Part shown: positions 8,510-14,989 of the stretch, one piece after another | Position numbering within the stretch: the first letter of the stretch is position 1 | Layout: every line of letters starts with the position of its first letter | From: Anaerolineaceae bacterium UBA6086 | GTDB lineage: Bacteria; Chloroflexota; Anaerolineae; Anaerolineales; Anaerolineaceae | DNA length: 29,761 nucleotides | NCBI GenBank assembly: GCA_002436005.1 | Contig: DIXG01000094.1 | Span: 1-29,761, forward strand | Direction: 5' to 3' | Notes under the pieces: model-generated | Database searches by the model: none | Told to the model about the DNA's origin: nothing | Seen by the model: only the letters and a program-made list of their open reading frames with translations | Translations under genes and position numbers: made by a program

Positions 8510-9928
8510 CTAAAGGAGCTCACCTTCATGGCGATTCAGATAATGCCCCATCCCCGGTTTGCCATACCAGTTTTTCCCGTCCACAATCTTTTGGCCGCGC
8601 AGGAAGACCATCACCGGGAAGCCCTTCAAATGCCAGCCTTCGTATAGATTGTAGTCTGTGCGATGCTGGGCAACGTCCACGCCGTAACGCAGCTCTTTGT
8701 TCGGGTCCCAGATGGCAATGTCGGCGTCTGCTCCCGGCAGCAGCGCACCCTTTTGCGGATAGAGACCAAAGATCTTGGCTGGGTTGGTGCAGTGCAGTTC
8801 AACGAATTGGTTGGGGGTCATTCGGCCGCTGCCCACCGCCGTGGTCCACAGGATGGGCATCCGATCGCCAACGCCGGGCAAGCCGTTGGGGATTTTGGTG
8901 AAGTCGTCTTTGCCCAGTTCTTTCCCGGGAATGGCGACCTGCTCTCCTTCATATTCGATGGGAGTGGTGCCATCGAAGAAGAAGGGACAGTGATCTGTTG
9001 AAACCGTCTGGATGATCCTGTCTTTCAACCCTTCCCATAAACGCAAACTGTCGGCTTTGGTGCGCATGGGCGGGGAGCAGATCCATTTGGCGCCGTCTTC
9101 GCGCCGGAGATCGTCTTCGGTAAAGAACAGGTATTGGGGACAGGCTTCGCCCATCATATTCAATCCGTGCTCGCGGGCATAAACTAACTGATCCACCTCA
9201 CCAGCGGTGTTCATGTGGACGAGATAGAGCGGTGCATCGCCTGCCTGGGCAGCCAGTGCAGCAGCTCGGAGTGAGGCTTCCGTGGCGCCCCATGCGGGGC
9301 GGGTTTTGGCATGGAAATAAGGTGACTTATTTCCGGAAGCAAGGGCTTCGTCGACGAGAATGTCAATCACATCCCCATTTTCAGCATGCACCATGGTCAA
9401 AATACCGGCTGATTTTGCCAGCCGCATCACCCGGAAGATCTCACCATCTGAAAGGCGCAAACGCCCGTTGTAGGCGGTGAACACCTTCAGGCTGGTGATG
9501 CCCAGGTCTGGCAAAGTAAAGATTTCTTTTGCCACCTCTTTATTAAACCGGGTGATGTTCATGTGAAAACCAAAATCAACCGATGCCCTGGAATCTGCCC
9601 TGGCATGCCAGCGATTAATGTTCTCTTCCAGTGTGCCCTCATCCTGTGGAACAAAATCAATGACCGTTGTGGTACCGCCAAAGGCTGCCGCCTTACCGCC
9701 GGTGTAGTGATCATCCGAGGAGACGGTGCTGAACATCGGCAGGTTCAGGTGAACATGGGCGTCAATACCGCCGGGCAGGATGTATTTTCCCGTTGCGTCC
9801 ACCACTTCTGCATCGGGGTGGGTCAGATTCTGACCGATCAATTTGATTTTTTCACCTTCGATCAGGATATCTGCGTTGAACGTTTCGCTGGCGGTAATCA
9901 GGGTGCCGTTTTTAATTAAGGTTGCCAT
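8510..9928 (-). CDS. hydA: Dihydropyrimidinase / D-hydantoinase (cyclic amidohydrolase)
   Basis: A 472-residue binuclear-metal amidohydrolase that opens cyclic ureides (dihydropyrimidines, hydantoins) to N-carbamoyl amino acids. All metal ligands are visible: His58 and His60 (DAHVHL), the carboxylated Lys148 (SLKVFTAYNG), His181 (MVHAENGD), His238 (YLVHMNT) and Asp312 (STDHCPF). SPPMRTKAD and the GADADIAIWDP C-terminal sheet are also typical. The reading frame extends 21 codons further up to 9991, but the ATG at 9926-9928 is preferred: it has AAAGGGAG about 8 bases upstream, and the domain begins right there (MATLIKNGTLIT). It lies 89 bp before the antiporter-like operon. HyuA-type enzymes accompany YgeW and carbamate kinase in E. 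coli, so it may feed the ureide pathway encoded further right. Allantoinase or dihydroorotase are less likely on motif grounds. Confidence 0.88.
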   Translation of the reverse strand: MATLIKNGTLITASETFNADILIEGEKIKLIGQNLTHPDAEVVDATGKYILPGGIDAHVHLNLPMFSTVSSDDHYTGGKAAAFGGTTTVIDFVPQDEGTLEENINRWHARADSRASVDFGFHMNITRFNKEVAKEIFTLPDLGITSLKVFTAYNGRLRLSDGEIFRVMRLAKSAGILTMVHAENGDVIDILVDEALASGNKSPYFHAKTRPAWGATEASLRAAALAAQAGDAPLYLVHMNTAGEVDQLVYAREHGLNMMGEACPQYLFFTEDDLRREDGAKWICSPPMRTKADSLRLWEGLKDRIIQTVSTDHCPFFFDGTTPIEYEGEQVAIPGKELGKDDFTKIPNGLPGVGDRMPILWTTAVGSGRMTPNQFVELHCTNPAKIFGLYPQKGALLPGADADIAIWDPNKELRYGVDVAQHRTDYNLYEGWHLKGFPVMVFLRGQKIVDGKNWYGKPGMGHYLNRHEGELL

Positions 9929-9936
9929 CAGAATCA

Positions 9937-9944
9937 CTCCCTTT
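9937..9944 (-). promoter_or_regulatory. Ribosome-binding site deciding the hydantoinase start
   Basis: The minus strand reads AAAGGGAG 8 bases before the ATG at 9926-9928. This supports the internal methionine as the true start over the upstream in-frame ATG at 9991. Confidence 0.7.
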
Positions 9945-10005
9945 GCTGATAAAAGTTTGATCTTGGATATTGATTTTAACAGATTATTCAAGGATAGGCG
10001 ACGCT

Positions 10006-10029
10006 CTTTAGATGCCAGCCTATCTAAAG
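10006..10029. promoter_or_regulatory. Palindrome upstream of hydantoinase (putative operator)
   Basis: CTTTAGAT at 10006-10013 is repeated inverted as ATCTAAAG at 10022-10029 with an 8-base spacer. The two 8-bp half sites are perfect. The site is about 80-100 bp upstream of the hydantoinase ATG, a plausible regulator site. It could also form an RNA hairpin if the leader starts above it. Confidence 0.45.
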
Positions 10030-10034
10030 TTCAT

Positions 10035-10046
10035 CTACCTGGGTAG
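10035..10046. promoter_or_regulatory. Short palindrome CTACC-TG-GGTAG
   Basis: Five-bp perfect half sites with a 2-bp centre, too tight for an RNA loop and so more like a protein-binding DNA palindrome. It lies 5 bp from the palindrome at 10006-10029, upstream of the hydantoinase. The binding protein is unknown. Confidence 0.35.
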
Positions 10047-10230
10047 GCGATCAATATTTTAGTTATTTATCTATTTTATTAATCATACTCAACAAGCCTG
10101 AAATTGCAAAACCATCACAAGGGATCTTTTAGGCTAGGTGCGGAGATTATTTTGCTTTGGGTTGGTAGAATAATCGTGGTGGGAGTCTTCCTTCGCTTTG
10201 CTGCAGGTCGAAATGGGCTGTAAATGACTT

Positions 10231-10269
10231 GACTCCAATTATTGACTCCAATCATTGACTCCAATTATT
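10231..10269 (+). repeat. Three tandem 13-bp repeats abutting the csp -35 box
   Basis: GACTCCAATTATT is repeated three times (10231-10243, 10244-10256, 10257-10269), the middle copy differing by one base (T to C). Each copy is preceded by TT, making TTGACT, a near -35 element. The last copy runs directly into the TTGACA of the csp promoter. The array may be an activator-binding site or simply slippage expansion of the -35 region. Confidence 0.85.
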
Positions 10270-10296
10270 TGACAAATTATTTTCGTGTGGTATGAT
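10269..10296 (+). promoter_or_regulatory. Strong sigma70-type promoter of csp
   Basis: TTGACA at 10269-10274 and TATGAT at 10291-10296 are separated by 16 bases. The expected start is near 10303, giving a leader of about 130 bases before the csp ATG. Confidence 0.85.
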
Positions 10297-10333
10297 CATA
10301 CATGAAGTGAAGTCAGTTTTGGTTAAGGTATGT

Positions 10334-10368
10334 ACCGTCCAGACTTGCGGAGGCTGGGCGGTTTTTTT
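10334..10368 (+). terminator. Intrinsic terminator/attenuator in the csp leader
   Basis: ACCGTCCAG (10334-10342) pairs with CTGGGCGGT (10354-10362), a 9-bp stem with one G-U pair, followed by seven T residues (10362-10368). It lies between the promoter and the csp start with no gene upstream on plus. It should therefore either cut the transcript to an RNA of about 65 bases or act as a regulated attenuator of csp. Confidence 0.75.
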
Positions 10369-10431
10369 ATCTCAACCGAATTAGGCTCACAAAATAACAT
10401 TTTTTAGTAACAAAAAAAGGAAACATTAGGA

Positions 10432-10641
10432 ATGTCTGAAAAAGAAATTGGAACCGTGAAATGGTTCAATGATGCAAAAGGTTATGGTTTTATCGCTCGT
10501 GCAGCTGGTGACGATGTATTTGTTCATCACACCGCCATTCTTGGTAATGGCTTCAAATCGCTGCGAGAAGAACAGCAGGTGGAATTCTCCGTAGAACAGG
10601 GTCCGAAGGGCTTACAGGCTAAGGACGTTCAACCCCTGTAG
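10432..10641 (+). CDS. csp: Cold-shock protein (CspA family)
   Basis: A 69-residue single cold-shock (OB-fold) domain that binds single-stranded RNA/DNA, melts RNA structure and can act as an antiterminator. RNP1 is KGYGFIAR (about 16-23) and RNP2 is DVFVHH (about 28-33); GTVKWFNDAKGYGFI is the family hallmark. The length is standard. AAAGGAAA lies about 9 bases before the ATG. It is the only plus-strand gene in the window, driven by the promoter at 10269-10296 through a leader that contains a terminator hairpin. A bidirectional terminator follows the stop. Confidence 0.97.
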   Translation: MSEKEIGTVKWFNDAKGYGFIARAAGDDVFVHHTAILGNGFKSLREEQQVEFSVEQGPKGLQAKDVQPL

Positions 10642-10671
10642 TTCAATTTGAACTGAATTTTCAATAAAAAT

Positions 10672-10710
10672 AACCGGTCAGTTTTCCGCAAACTGGCCGG
10701 TTTTGGTTTT
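10672..10710. terminator. Bidirectional intrinsic terminator between csp and 10731-11288
   Basis: AACCGGTCAGTTT (10672-10684) pairs with AAACTGGCCGGTT (10690-10702), a 13-bp stem with one G-T pair and a 5-base loop. T-rich sequence follows on plus (to 10710), and the minus strand also runs into a T-rich tract. It serves the two convergent genes. Confidence 0.88.
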
Positions 10711-10730
10711 AATTTCAAATGGTAGATCAG

Positions 10731-11288
10731 TTACCCCTGACCCCATTCTCCTAATAAAGCCAAAATGGCAGGGTCAATCAAGGATTGCGGCAGTTCTGTC
10801 GCTCGATATTCATTCGCTTGCAGGGCGCGCTCTCGCAATGTGTGCCACAGCACCTGGCGGGCGTCCTGTGATTTGATCACCAGGTCATTAATGGATTTTG
10901 CACCAGAAAATTGCTCCCCGGTGGTATAGAAGAACGTGATCCGTTTCCAATCGCTGGATGGGATTGGCGTCTCAAGCCGCTGCAGCGGACCGATCTGGAT
11001 TTTGAAGTATTCCTCACGGGCGCGGGGATGGTCTGGCTCGTCCCTGATCAAATCTTTGCGCTGGACCAGCTCGTGTCCCAGAATTTCAGCCACATAGGCG
11101 ATTTGTGATCGGTCAGCATCGCCAAAGGCTTTGGTTTGGTAAAAGGCGAGGTAATCCACGGAGATGACCTTGGGTGCATTTTTGAGCGGGATGCGGTACC
11201 AGCCAAACAGGCGAGCGATGTCGAAATCACGCTGGCTGGGCAGGATGGCAACTAATATCAGGGCGTTCTGGGGCAGGGTTGTGTTCAT
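10731..11288 (-). CDS. Conserved hypothetical protein
   Basis: A 185-residue soluble protein without signal peptide or membrane segment. Recognisable blocks are ARLFGWYRIPLKNAPK (about 25-40), DYLAFYQTKAFGDADR (about 45-60), then RDEPDHPRAREEYFKIQIG and a FFYTTGEQF strand. I know this pattern from conserved hypotheticals of Chloroflexota, but not a function. The central region with conserved Tyr, Arg and Asp-His-Pro looks like an RNA- or nucleic-acid-related small domain; that is a guess. AAAGGGGA precedes the ATG. The gene converges on csp, sharing a bidirectional terminator, and is separated from DUF1295 by heptamer repeats. Confidence 0.7.
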   Translation of the reverse strand: MNTTLPQNALILVAILPSQRDFDIARLFGWYRIPLKNAPKVISVDYLAFYQTKAFGDADRSQIAYVAEILGHELVQRKDLIRDEPDHPRAREEYFKIQIGPLQRLETPIPSSDWKRITFFYTTGEQFSGAKSINDLVIKSQDARQVLWHTLRERALQANEYRATELPQSLIDPAILALLGEWGQG

Positions 11289-11330
11289 AGGATCCCCTTT
11301 TACTGGGATGGTTGGGAAAATTGTATCATG

Positions 11331-11386
11331 TTAGTAAGGGAATAGTGAGTAGGGAATAGGGAATAGTTAGTAGGAAATGGAGGATG
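11331..11386 (+). repeat. Heptamer-periodic repeat array, left arm (GGGAATA type)
   Basis: Period-7 sequence with GGGAATA at 11338, 11352 and 11359 and variants GTGAGTA and GTTAGTA in register between them. It is the left arm of a pair with the array at 11423-11473, in the gap between two minus-strand genes. Confidence 0.7.
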
Positions 11387-11422
11387 GATATGGGTTCTGC
11401 TTGTTAGAAAACGCACAATTCA

Positions 11423-11473
11423 GCTATTCACCTATTCAATATTTACCATTCACCATTCACCAAATCACCATTT
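11423..11473 (+). repeat. Heptamer-periodic repeat array, right arm (CATTCAC type)
   Basis: Period-7 sequence, with CATTCAC tandemly twice near 11447-11460 and variants TATTCAA, TATTTAC and CAAATCA in register. Its reverse complement (GTGAATG, TTGAATA) resembles the left arm, so the two arrays are roughly inverted around a unique core of about 36 bp. Confidence 0.65.
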
Positions 11474-11498
11474 ATCCGAAGAAAAGCAGCCTGATTGA

Positions 11499-12365
11499 TC
11501 ACTTGCGCCTGGGGATCGGCAGGAGCATGCGGGTTTCTCGCAAATATCCCTCATAACCTGTCTTATAGGTCGCCAGGTGCTTTTCTGCCAGGGGGATGCT
11601 GATGAACAGGAACAAACAGGTGTTTGCCAGCGCACCAAGCGCAAGATAATAAAGATCAGGTTGTGTTGAGAGCATCACCAGATAGACGCCCCACCACACG
11701 ATGATCTCACCCAGATAATTGGGATGGCGAGAGTGGCGCCAGAGTCCGCTGCGCAGCAGATAGGTTCGGTCAGCTCTTTGTTTACGAAAGACCTGCAGCT
11801 GTCGATCGGCAACTGTTTCCAAAATCGCCCCGCCAAGGATCAGGCACAATCCAAAGACCGTCAGAGTGTTGATCCCGCCGCCTCGCAGGATATAGAAAAA
11901 CCCTGGCAGCAGGCAGGCATACACGATCAGGGTGGGCATCAGCTGGATGCCAAACAGGTTGACCAGGGGGAAGAATTTCTTGCTTTTCCGCTTCAGCTGG
12001 TCATAGCGCCAATCTTGCCGGTGAAGCCCATCAAAGGTGAGCATCCAGTTGATGGACAGGCGTGTGCCCCAAAAAGCCACCGCACCTACCAGCAAAATGG
12101 AACCGAGATCCATGTCGCTCAGTAAGAAAAGCGTTAACCCCAGAATGAGGGGCGGCTGCACGCTCCAGTAGGGATCATATACTGAAGCATTATTGAGCAC
12201 CAGGCTGGTGAGGTAGATGAACAGCGTTGCGGCGATGTCTGCAATCAGCAGGGAAAGCCAGGGCGCAGTTGAGAGGGACTGGTAAACCTGGATCGCCACC
12301 AATGCCGCGGCAATGTAGCATAACGTAATAATGAGATAGCCCTGTGTTCGCCTGGAAAGTTTCAT
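11499..12365 (-). CDS. DUF1295 membrane protein (steroid 5-alpha-reductase/ICMT-like fold)
   Basis: A 288-residue integral membrane protein with about 7-8 helices. The C-terminal signature SGLWRHSRHPNYLGEIIVWWG (about 206-226), followed by AEKHLATYKTGYEGYLRET, is diagnostic of the DUF1295/isoprenylcysteine methyltransferase-like superfamily. Members are lipid-modifying reductases or methyltransferases using NADPH or AdoMet; the substrate here cannot be told. It stands alone, after the terminator of the PLP-enzyme gene and before the heptamer arrays, so it needs its own promoter, which I did not identify. Only a weak GGGAA is seen before the ATG. Confidence 0.85.
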   Translation of the reverse strand: MKLSRRTQGYLIITLCYIAAALVAIQVYQSLSTAPWLSLLIADIAATLFIYLTSLVLNNASVYDPYWSVQPPLILGLTLFLLSDMDLGSILLVGAVAFWGTRLSINWMLTFDGLHRQDWRYDQLKRKSKKFFPLVNLFGIQLMPTLIVYACLLPGFFYILRGGGINTLTVFGLCLILGGAILETVADRQLQVFRKQRADRTYLLRSGLWRHSRHPNYLGEIIVWWGVYLVMLSTQPDLYYLALGALANTCLFLFISIPLAEKHLATYKTGYEGYLRETRMLLPIPRRK

Positions 12366-12422
12366 ATTCCCGCAATTGTATCATTAGTTGACTTTATAAC
12401 CTGATTTTCTGGGGTATCAATA

Positions 12423-12458
12423 CAAAAAGCTCCCGGAGTGGAAAACCATCCCGGGAGC
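12423..12458 (-). terminator. Intrinsic terminator of the PLP-enzyme gene
   Basis: On minus, GCTCCCGGGATGG, a TTTT loop and CCACTCCGGGAGC form a 13-bp stem with one mismatch and one wobble, followed by TTTTT (12424-12428). It lies 28 bases past the stop codon. Confidence 0.88.
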
Positions 12459-12485
12459 CTGTATGATAATCAGGGGGAAATTTGA

Positions 12486-13952
12486 TTACAGCAGCCCAAC
12501 TTTGGCGTTGAACTCTTCAATCTTGGCATCAATTTCCGGGATTTGTTCCTGAACCTTGGTCCAGTAATCCTTCTGATACCACTGTGCCTGGATTTCTTCA
12601 TAGGTTTTACCCTGCTGTTCAACCCAGGTGTAATACTTTAGGTTGTGAATGCGCTGTTTGCCCCTGTAGGTCAGGTCTTCGAGGTAGTCGGTGCCGATGC
12701 CCTTGAGCCAGCGGGCGTCATCGACGGCAGCGTTTTTCTCAGTATATTCGCCAACTTCTTCGTGCATTTCATCCAGGCGGCTCTGATAGAGTTCCATCGA
12801 GTCGGTCAGCACGGTCAGGACGATATCATTTTCAGTCAGTTCCTGGTATTTGGCGATCTTGATGGCGGAAAGGACATTGGAAATGCCGGAGAAACCGAGC
12901 AGATCGAGGTTTTCGACCACTTCTGCGGGAACACCGGTTTTTACCAGGTGGGCACGGCCTTCGGGTTCATTGAACAGGCGTGCCAGGTTGACGACGGCGT
13001 TGTCATCAATCGCAACCACGTAGTCCGTATTCTTCGAGTTGTGGACCCAGGGCACGTGTTTATCGCCAATTCCCTCGATGCGATGTGCGCCAAAGCCGTT
13101 GTTATAGAGCGTTGGGCACTGCACAGCTTCAGATGCGCCGATGAAACTGGCGGGGAATTTCTGTTTCATATAGTCGCCGCTGGCGATCGTGCCGGCGGAG
13201 CCTGTGGCTGACACCATACCACGATATTCATCATTGGGTCCAGCCAGCTGTTCAACCAGCTCTTCAAACGCGCGACCGGTCATTGTGTAGTGCCAGAGGT
13301 AGTTGCCAAATTCATCAAACTGGTTGAAGATCATCAAATCCTGTCCGGATTTTCTCAATTCCCAGCATTTATCAAAAATTTCTTTGACATTTGATTCGGA
13401 ACCGGGTGTTTTGATGGTTTCGCCTGCAATGCTTGCCAGCCACTCAAAGCGCTCTTTGCTCATCCCTTCCGGGAGAATGGCGATCGATTCACAGGCAAGC
13501 AGGGCTGAGTCGTAGGCGCCGCCGCGGCAGTAGTTGCCGGTGGAGGGCCAGACAGCTTTTTGCTGTGTGGGATCAAATTGCCCGGTCACCAGGCGGGGCA
13601 CCAGGCAGCCAAAGGCTGCACCAACTTTGTGTGCGCCGGTGGGGAACCACTTGCCAACCAGGGCAATGATGCGGGCGGGTGTGCCGGTCAGGCTTTGGGG
13701 GAACTCCAGGTAATTCAAGCCGCCATACAGCCCACCGCTGGGTTTGGGTTCGTTGTGCCAGGTGATGCGGAAGAGGTTGCGTGGATGCAGATCCCACAGG
13801 CCAATCCCTTTCAGTTCCTCTTTGATCTTGTCAGGAACCAGCTCAGGATTGAGCATTTCTTTAAAGGTGGGGATGATGATATTGCGTTCGCGCGCACGTT
13901 GCACGGTGCGTTCGAGGCGATCGGGATACATGGTTAGATCAATAGTTGACAT
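12486..13952 (-). CDS. Fold-type II PLP-dependent enzyme (tryptophan synthase beta superfamily), substrate unknown
   Basis: A 488-residue enzyme of the cysteine-synthase/threonine-synthase fold. The likely Schiff-base Lys109 is in FPTGAHKVGAAFG. The substrate loop is STGNYCRGGA (137-146), and the PLP-phosphate loop SATGSAGTIASGD spans 248-260. The C-terminal 100 residues form a family-specific, aromatic and charged extension (YTEKNAAVDDARW, then NLKYYTWVEQQGKTYEEI). It is not a clear match to diaminopropionate ammonia-lyase, serine dehydratase or TrpB, and is best called a lyase/thiolase-like PLP enzyme. GGAGG precedes the ATG by 7 bases. A perfect TTGTC-A-GACAA operator lies downstream of its -10, the same site that flanks the deaminase operon promoter. 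This suggests a place in the same GntR-controlled pathway, where it may be the functional counterpart of YgeX. Confidence 0.8.
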   Translation of the reverse strand: MSTIDLTMYPDRLERTVQRARERNIIIPTFKEMLNPELVPDKIKEELKGIGLWDLHPRNLFRITWHNEPKPSGGLYGGLNYLEFPQSLTGTPARIIALVGKWFPTGAHKVGAAFGCLVPRLVTGQFDPTQQKAVWPSTGNYCRGGAYDSALLACESIAILPEGMSKERFEWLASIAGETIKTPGSESNVKEIFDKCWELRKSGQDLMIFNQFDEFGNYLWHYTMTGRAFEELVEQLAGPNDEYRGMVSATGSAGTIASGDYMKQKFPASFIGASEAVQCPTLYNNGFGAHRIEGIGDKHVPWVHNSKNTDYVVAIDDNAVVNLARLFNEPEGRAHLVKTGVPAEVVENLDLLGFSGISNVLSAIKIAKYQELTENDIVLTVLTDSMELYQSRLDEMHEEVGEYTEKNAAVDDARWLKGIGTDYLEDLTYRGKQRIHNLKYYTWVEQQGKTYEEIQAQWYQKDYWTKVQEQIPEIDAKIEEFNAKVGLL

Positions 13953-13969
13953 TAAGAGCCTCCGTAGTT

Positions 13970-13984
13970 ATTTGTCAGACAAAT
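13970..13984. promoter_or_regulatory. GntR-type operator, perfect 15-bp palindrome
   Basis: ATTTGTC-A-GACAAAT: two perfect 7-bp half sites around one base. It lies about 18-32 bases upstream of the PLP-enzyme ATG and just downstream of its TATAAT, where a bound repressor would block initiation. The same core occurs twice at the promoter of the 8-oxoguanine deaminase/gntR operon. Confidence 0.8.
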
Positions 13985-13992
13985 CGTGTTTG

Positions 13993-13998
13993 ATTATA
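13993..13998 (-). promoter_or_regulatory. -10 box of the PLP-enzyme gene
   Basis: The minus strand reads TATAAT. A TTGACA lies only 12 bases upstream, too close to pair with it, and the hexamer at the proper distance is poor. The promoter may therefore need an activator or depend mainly on the -10. The predicted start falls at the edge of the operator at 13970-13984. Confidence 0.55.
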
Positions 13999-14038
13999 TC
14001 TTTAATTTTTGTCAATGTGTACTGAAACTCTGCCGCAG

Positions 14039-14989
14039 TTAGCATTCTGGCAGATTCTCGTCTTCAGGCGCCTCTGCCACGATGTAGAGAGGCCGGTTTT
14101 TTGATTCATCATAGATGCGGCCGATATATTCGCCGATGATTCCCAGGCTGATGAGCTGGACGCCGCCAAGGAAGAGGACCATCACCAGGGTGGTCGCCTG
14201 TCCCAGCAGTGCGGTGCCGGTGGTCAGGCGCAGGATGATGATGATCGGGATTGCTACTACGCTCAACCCTGCTGCAATAAAGCCAATGTAGGTGGCCAGC
14301 TGGAGCGGAAAATAGGAAAAACTGGTGATGGCGTTCAGGGCAAACTGGATCATCTTCTTGAGCGGATATTTGGATGTGCCTGCATACCGTGGTTTGCGCT
14401 TATAGTTGACACCAACTTGTTTGAAGCCTACCCAGGCAGACATTCCCCGCAAGAAGCGGTGCTTTTCCCGCATTTGTTTCATCACCGCAACCACTTTTTG
14501 GTCCATCAAGCGGAAATCACCTGTATCGAGGGGGATATTGACATTGGTGATGGCATGGATCAGGCGGTAAAATAGCGCCGCAGTGATCTTTTTGAACCAG
14601 GTTTCACCCTCGCGTTCCTCGCGCACGGCATACACCACTTCAAATCCCTCACGCCATTTCGCAATCAGATCCAAGATGACCTCGGGCGGATCCTGCAGGT
14701 CAGCGTCAATGATCACGACGGCTTCTCCGCGGCTATAATCCACACCCGCTGTGACGGCGATCTGGTGCCCAAAATTGCGGGCAAAGATCACTGGACGGAC
14801 GCGGCTGTCGTTCTCCGCCAGTTTTCGAATGACCTCGGTTGATCCATCGCTTGACCCATCATCCACCAGGATTAATTCCCAGGGCTCCCCGGTCTGGTCC
14901 ATCACGTCTCGGATGCGGGGATAGAGCTCAGGGATATTTTCAAGCTCATTGTAGATGGGTGCAATGACAGTGAAGGTCGGTTTTTTCAT
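14039..14989 (-). CDS. GT2 family glycosyltransferase, polyprenyl-phosphate sugar type (DPM1/GtrB-like)
   Basis: A 316-residue membrane-anchored glycosyltransferase. The N-terminal GT-A domain has the nucleotide-binding VDDGSSDGS (about 41-49) and the metal-binding DADLQDPP (about 94-101). The middle has the GDFRLMDQKV and FLRGMSAWVGFKQ blocks typical of dolichol/undecaprenyl-phosphate mannosyl- or glucosyltransferases. Two C-terminal helices (about 225-250 and 262-286) anchor it, and the last segment has the common GIIGEYIGRIYDESKNRP motif. It would transfer a sugar from a nucleotide donor to polyprenyl phosphate at the inner membrane. Its start overlaps the threonine synthase stop by 4 bases (ATGA), so translation is coupled, but no biochemical link is evident. 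Confidence 0.9.
   Translation of the reverse strand: MKKPTFTVIAPIYNELENIPELYPRIRDVMDQTGEPWELILVDDGSSDGSTEVIRKLAENDSRVRPVIFARNFGHQIAVTAGVDYSRGEAVVIIDADLQDPPEVILDLIAKWREGFEVVYAVREEREGETWFKKITAALFYRLIHAITNVNIPLDTGDFRLMDQKVVAVMKQMREKHRFLRGMSAWVGFKQVGVNYKRKPRYAGTSKYPLKKMIQFALNAITSFSYFPLQLATYIGFIAAGLSVVAIPIIIILRLTTGTALLGQATTLVMVLFLGGVQLISLGIIGEYIGRIYDESKNRPLYIVAEAPEDENLPEC

Larger units (their letters stand above)
9945..10431. other. Divergent regulatory intergenic region, hydantoinase/csp
   Basis: About 490 bp without a gene. From the hydantoinase side it holds two palindromes (10006-10029 and 10035-10046). An AT-rich stretch with nothing I can interpret follows to about 10228. Then come three 13-bp tandem repeats, a strong plus-strand promoter, and a terminator-like hairpin in the csp leader. 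No convincing promoter for the hydantoinase was found; a TAAAAT near 9972-9977 on minus lacks a -35. Confidence 0.7.

Noticed and set aside
9929..9991. N-terminal 21-codon extension of the hydantoinase reading frame
   Set aside because: The internal ATG at 9926-9928 has a good ribosome site and begins exactly at the conserved domain. The extension is AT-rich and lies in the intergenic region.
11331..11473. CRISPR array
   Set aside because: The repeat unit is 7 bp without spacers of uniform length, and no cas genes are nearby.
13993..14015. TTGACA plus TATAAT as a complete promoter of the PLP-enzyme gene
   Set aside because: The spacing is only 12 bases, too short for sigma70. Only the -10 is reported.
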